The position numbers and the translations under genes were made by a program. Under the pieces are notes generated by a model. The model saw only the letters and a list, made by a program, of their open reading frames with translations, had not been told where the DNA came from and ran no database searches. A DNA stretch of 19,923 nt from Spirochaetia bacterium (GTDB lineage Bacteria; Spirochaetota; Spirochaetia; Treponematales; Breznakiellaceae): the NCBI GenBank assembly GCA_026002025.1, contig BOAU01000035.1, positions 1-19,923 of the forward strand, in the 5' to 3' direction. Positions 19,257-19,923 of the stretch are shown here, one piece after another. Position 1 is the first letter of the stretch. Each line of letters opens with the position of its first letter.

Positions 19257-19923
19257 CCTTCTTTTTCTTGTTATAAATTTTCCCCGTCCCATAGTACCGG
19301 TAAACTCACCGTTATGGGCCACTATCTCCCCCCGTGAGATAGTATATTCCGGATAACCGCATAACTCCATCCCTTCGTATGCGCTGTAGTCAACATTGGA
19401 GTGGAGTATGTCTTGCCGCAGGGTCCATTTTTTGTGGGGGTCCATGATGACCATATCCGCATCGGAGCCTTCTTTTATGACCCCCTTCTGCGGATACATG
19501 CCGAATATCTTCGCGGGATTTGCGGCGCAGAGATCGGTGAAGCGGCGGAGGCTTATTCGTTTTTTCATCACCCCTTCGGAAAACATCAGGGGTATCCGTT
19601 CTTCGATGCCCGGCGCGCCGCTGGGGCATTGGGTGAAATCATCCTTCCCCCGGCTCTTCTGTGTTTTGAAGAAGAAGGGGCAGTGATCGGTTGCAATAGT
19701 CTGAATATCTTTTTGCAGGCCCTCCCAAAGGATCGCCTGATCCGAATGATTGCGGAGGGGAGGGCACATGATGTATTTCAACCCCGTGTTAAGGCCGTCC
19801 TCTTCCGTGCCGTCATATAAACTGTCATCAAGGAACAAATACTGGGGACAGGTCTCGGCGTAAATATTCTGCTGCCCCCGGTTACGGGCGTTCCTGATAA
19901 ACTCAAGGCCCAGGGCATTGCTC
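19245..19923 (-). CDS. Hydantoinase/dihydropyrimidinase (3' part only)
   Basis: The frame is open to the end of the window, so the N-terminal half with the metal-binding HxH and carboxylated Lys lies outside. The 225 visible residues include NIYAETCPQYLFLDDSLYD, KYIMCPPLRNHSD, TIATDHCPFFF (with the metal-binding Asp of ATDHCPF), PSGAPGIEERIPLMFSEGV and AANPAKIFGMYPQKGVIKEG. These are classic dihydropyrimidinase or D-hydantoinase segments. The enzyme hydrolyses cyclic ureides such as hydantoins or dihydropyrimidines in the cytoplasm. It lies upstream of the molybdenum hydroxylase on the same strand, with the palindromic repeat between, which fits a purine or ureide breakdown cluster. TTG 19838 would be inside the domain and is not a plausible start. 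Confidence 0.9.
   Translation of the reverse strand, partial: SNALGLEFIRNARNRGQQNIYAETCPQYLFLDDSLYDGTEEDGLNTGLKYIMCPPLRNHSDQAILWEGLQKDIQTIATDHCPFFFKTQKSRGKDDFTQCPSGAPGIEERIPLMFSEGVMKKRISLRRFTDLCAANPAKIFGMYPQKGVIKEGSDADMVIMDPHKKWTLRQDILHSNVDYSAYEGMELCGYPEYTISRGEIVAHNGEFTGTMGRGKFITRKRREEF

Noticed and set aside
1..19923. tRNA, rRNA, intact transposase or phage integrase genes
   Set aside because: None recognised by eye on either strand; the mobile signals are limited to palindromes, the direct repeat and broken cassette genes.

Overview
The window looks like part of a spirochaete chromosome, most probably a host-associated Treponema such as those of the termite gut. I infer this from the style of the proteins: relaxed spirochaete-type lipoboxes, Treponema-like outer-membrane beta-barrel and secreted-lipoprotein fragments, and a selenium-type molybdenum hydroxylase cluster beside a hydantoinase. 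No rRNA, tRNA or marker gene is present, so the species is not fixed.

Layout. (1) Bases 1-4300 are AT-rich and look like an accessory or defence-type island. All genes are on the + strand and chained by ATGA overlaps. They are the 3' end of an unknown gene, a 17-codon mini-ORF, an unknown two-helix membrane protein, a broken RhuM-like gene, an intact DUF1016/PDDEXK (YhcG-like) gene, a Fic gene with a damaged 5' end, a second broken RhuM-like gene, a DUF1016 N-terminal fragment and a DUF3990 fragment. The RhuM-DUF1016 pair occurs twice and is decaying; a 91-bp near-identical direct repeat marks the duplication. (2) Bases 4440-6247 hold a textbook sigma-54 promoter driving a large lipoprotein made of two diverged copies of one module, joined by a Gly/Asn linker. 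(3) Bases 6248-7190 hold a ~100-bp palindromic repeat, then the remains of a frameshifted lipoprotein joined to the remains of an outer-membrane beta-barrel gene. (4) Bases 10844 down to 7205 (- strand) form a zinc or manganese uptake operon: a small Cys/His membrane protein, a ZnuA-like lipoprotein with an acidic loop, a ZnuC-like ATPase, a ZnuB-like permease and a DUF1980-like lipoprotein. (5) Bases 10892-10997 hold three consecutive hairpins in the divergent promoter region, followed by an SDR oxidoreductase on +. (6) Bases 19923 down to 11781 (- strand) hold a hydantoinase (partial), a fused 2Fe-2S/molybdopterin hydroxylase, a MoeA-like molybdopterin-binding protein and a heterodimeric ABC exporter with one degenerate ATPase site.

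How the parts work together. The metal operon is translationally coupled and carries all parts of a metal importer plus two accessory proteins of poorly known role. The right-hand cluster fits anaerobic purine or hydantoin catabolism: the MoeA-like protein would serve cofactor maturation of the hydroxylase, and the hydantoinase would open cyclic ureides. The ABC exporter follows the MoeA-like gene by only 21 bases and may be co-transcribed, but its substrate cannot be read from sequence.

The most unusual signals are palindromic. A palindrome-coded in-frame peptide is inserted in the ZnuC ATPase, like a Rickettsia palindromic element, and a possible second such insert lies in the molybdenum hydroxylase. 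A dispersed ~100-bp inverted-repeat family (6275-6359 and 19134-19256) supplies the stop codon of the hydantoinase gene. The triple-hairpin cluster lies in a promoter region.
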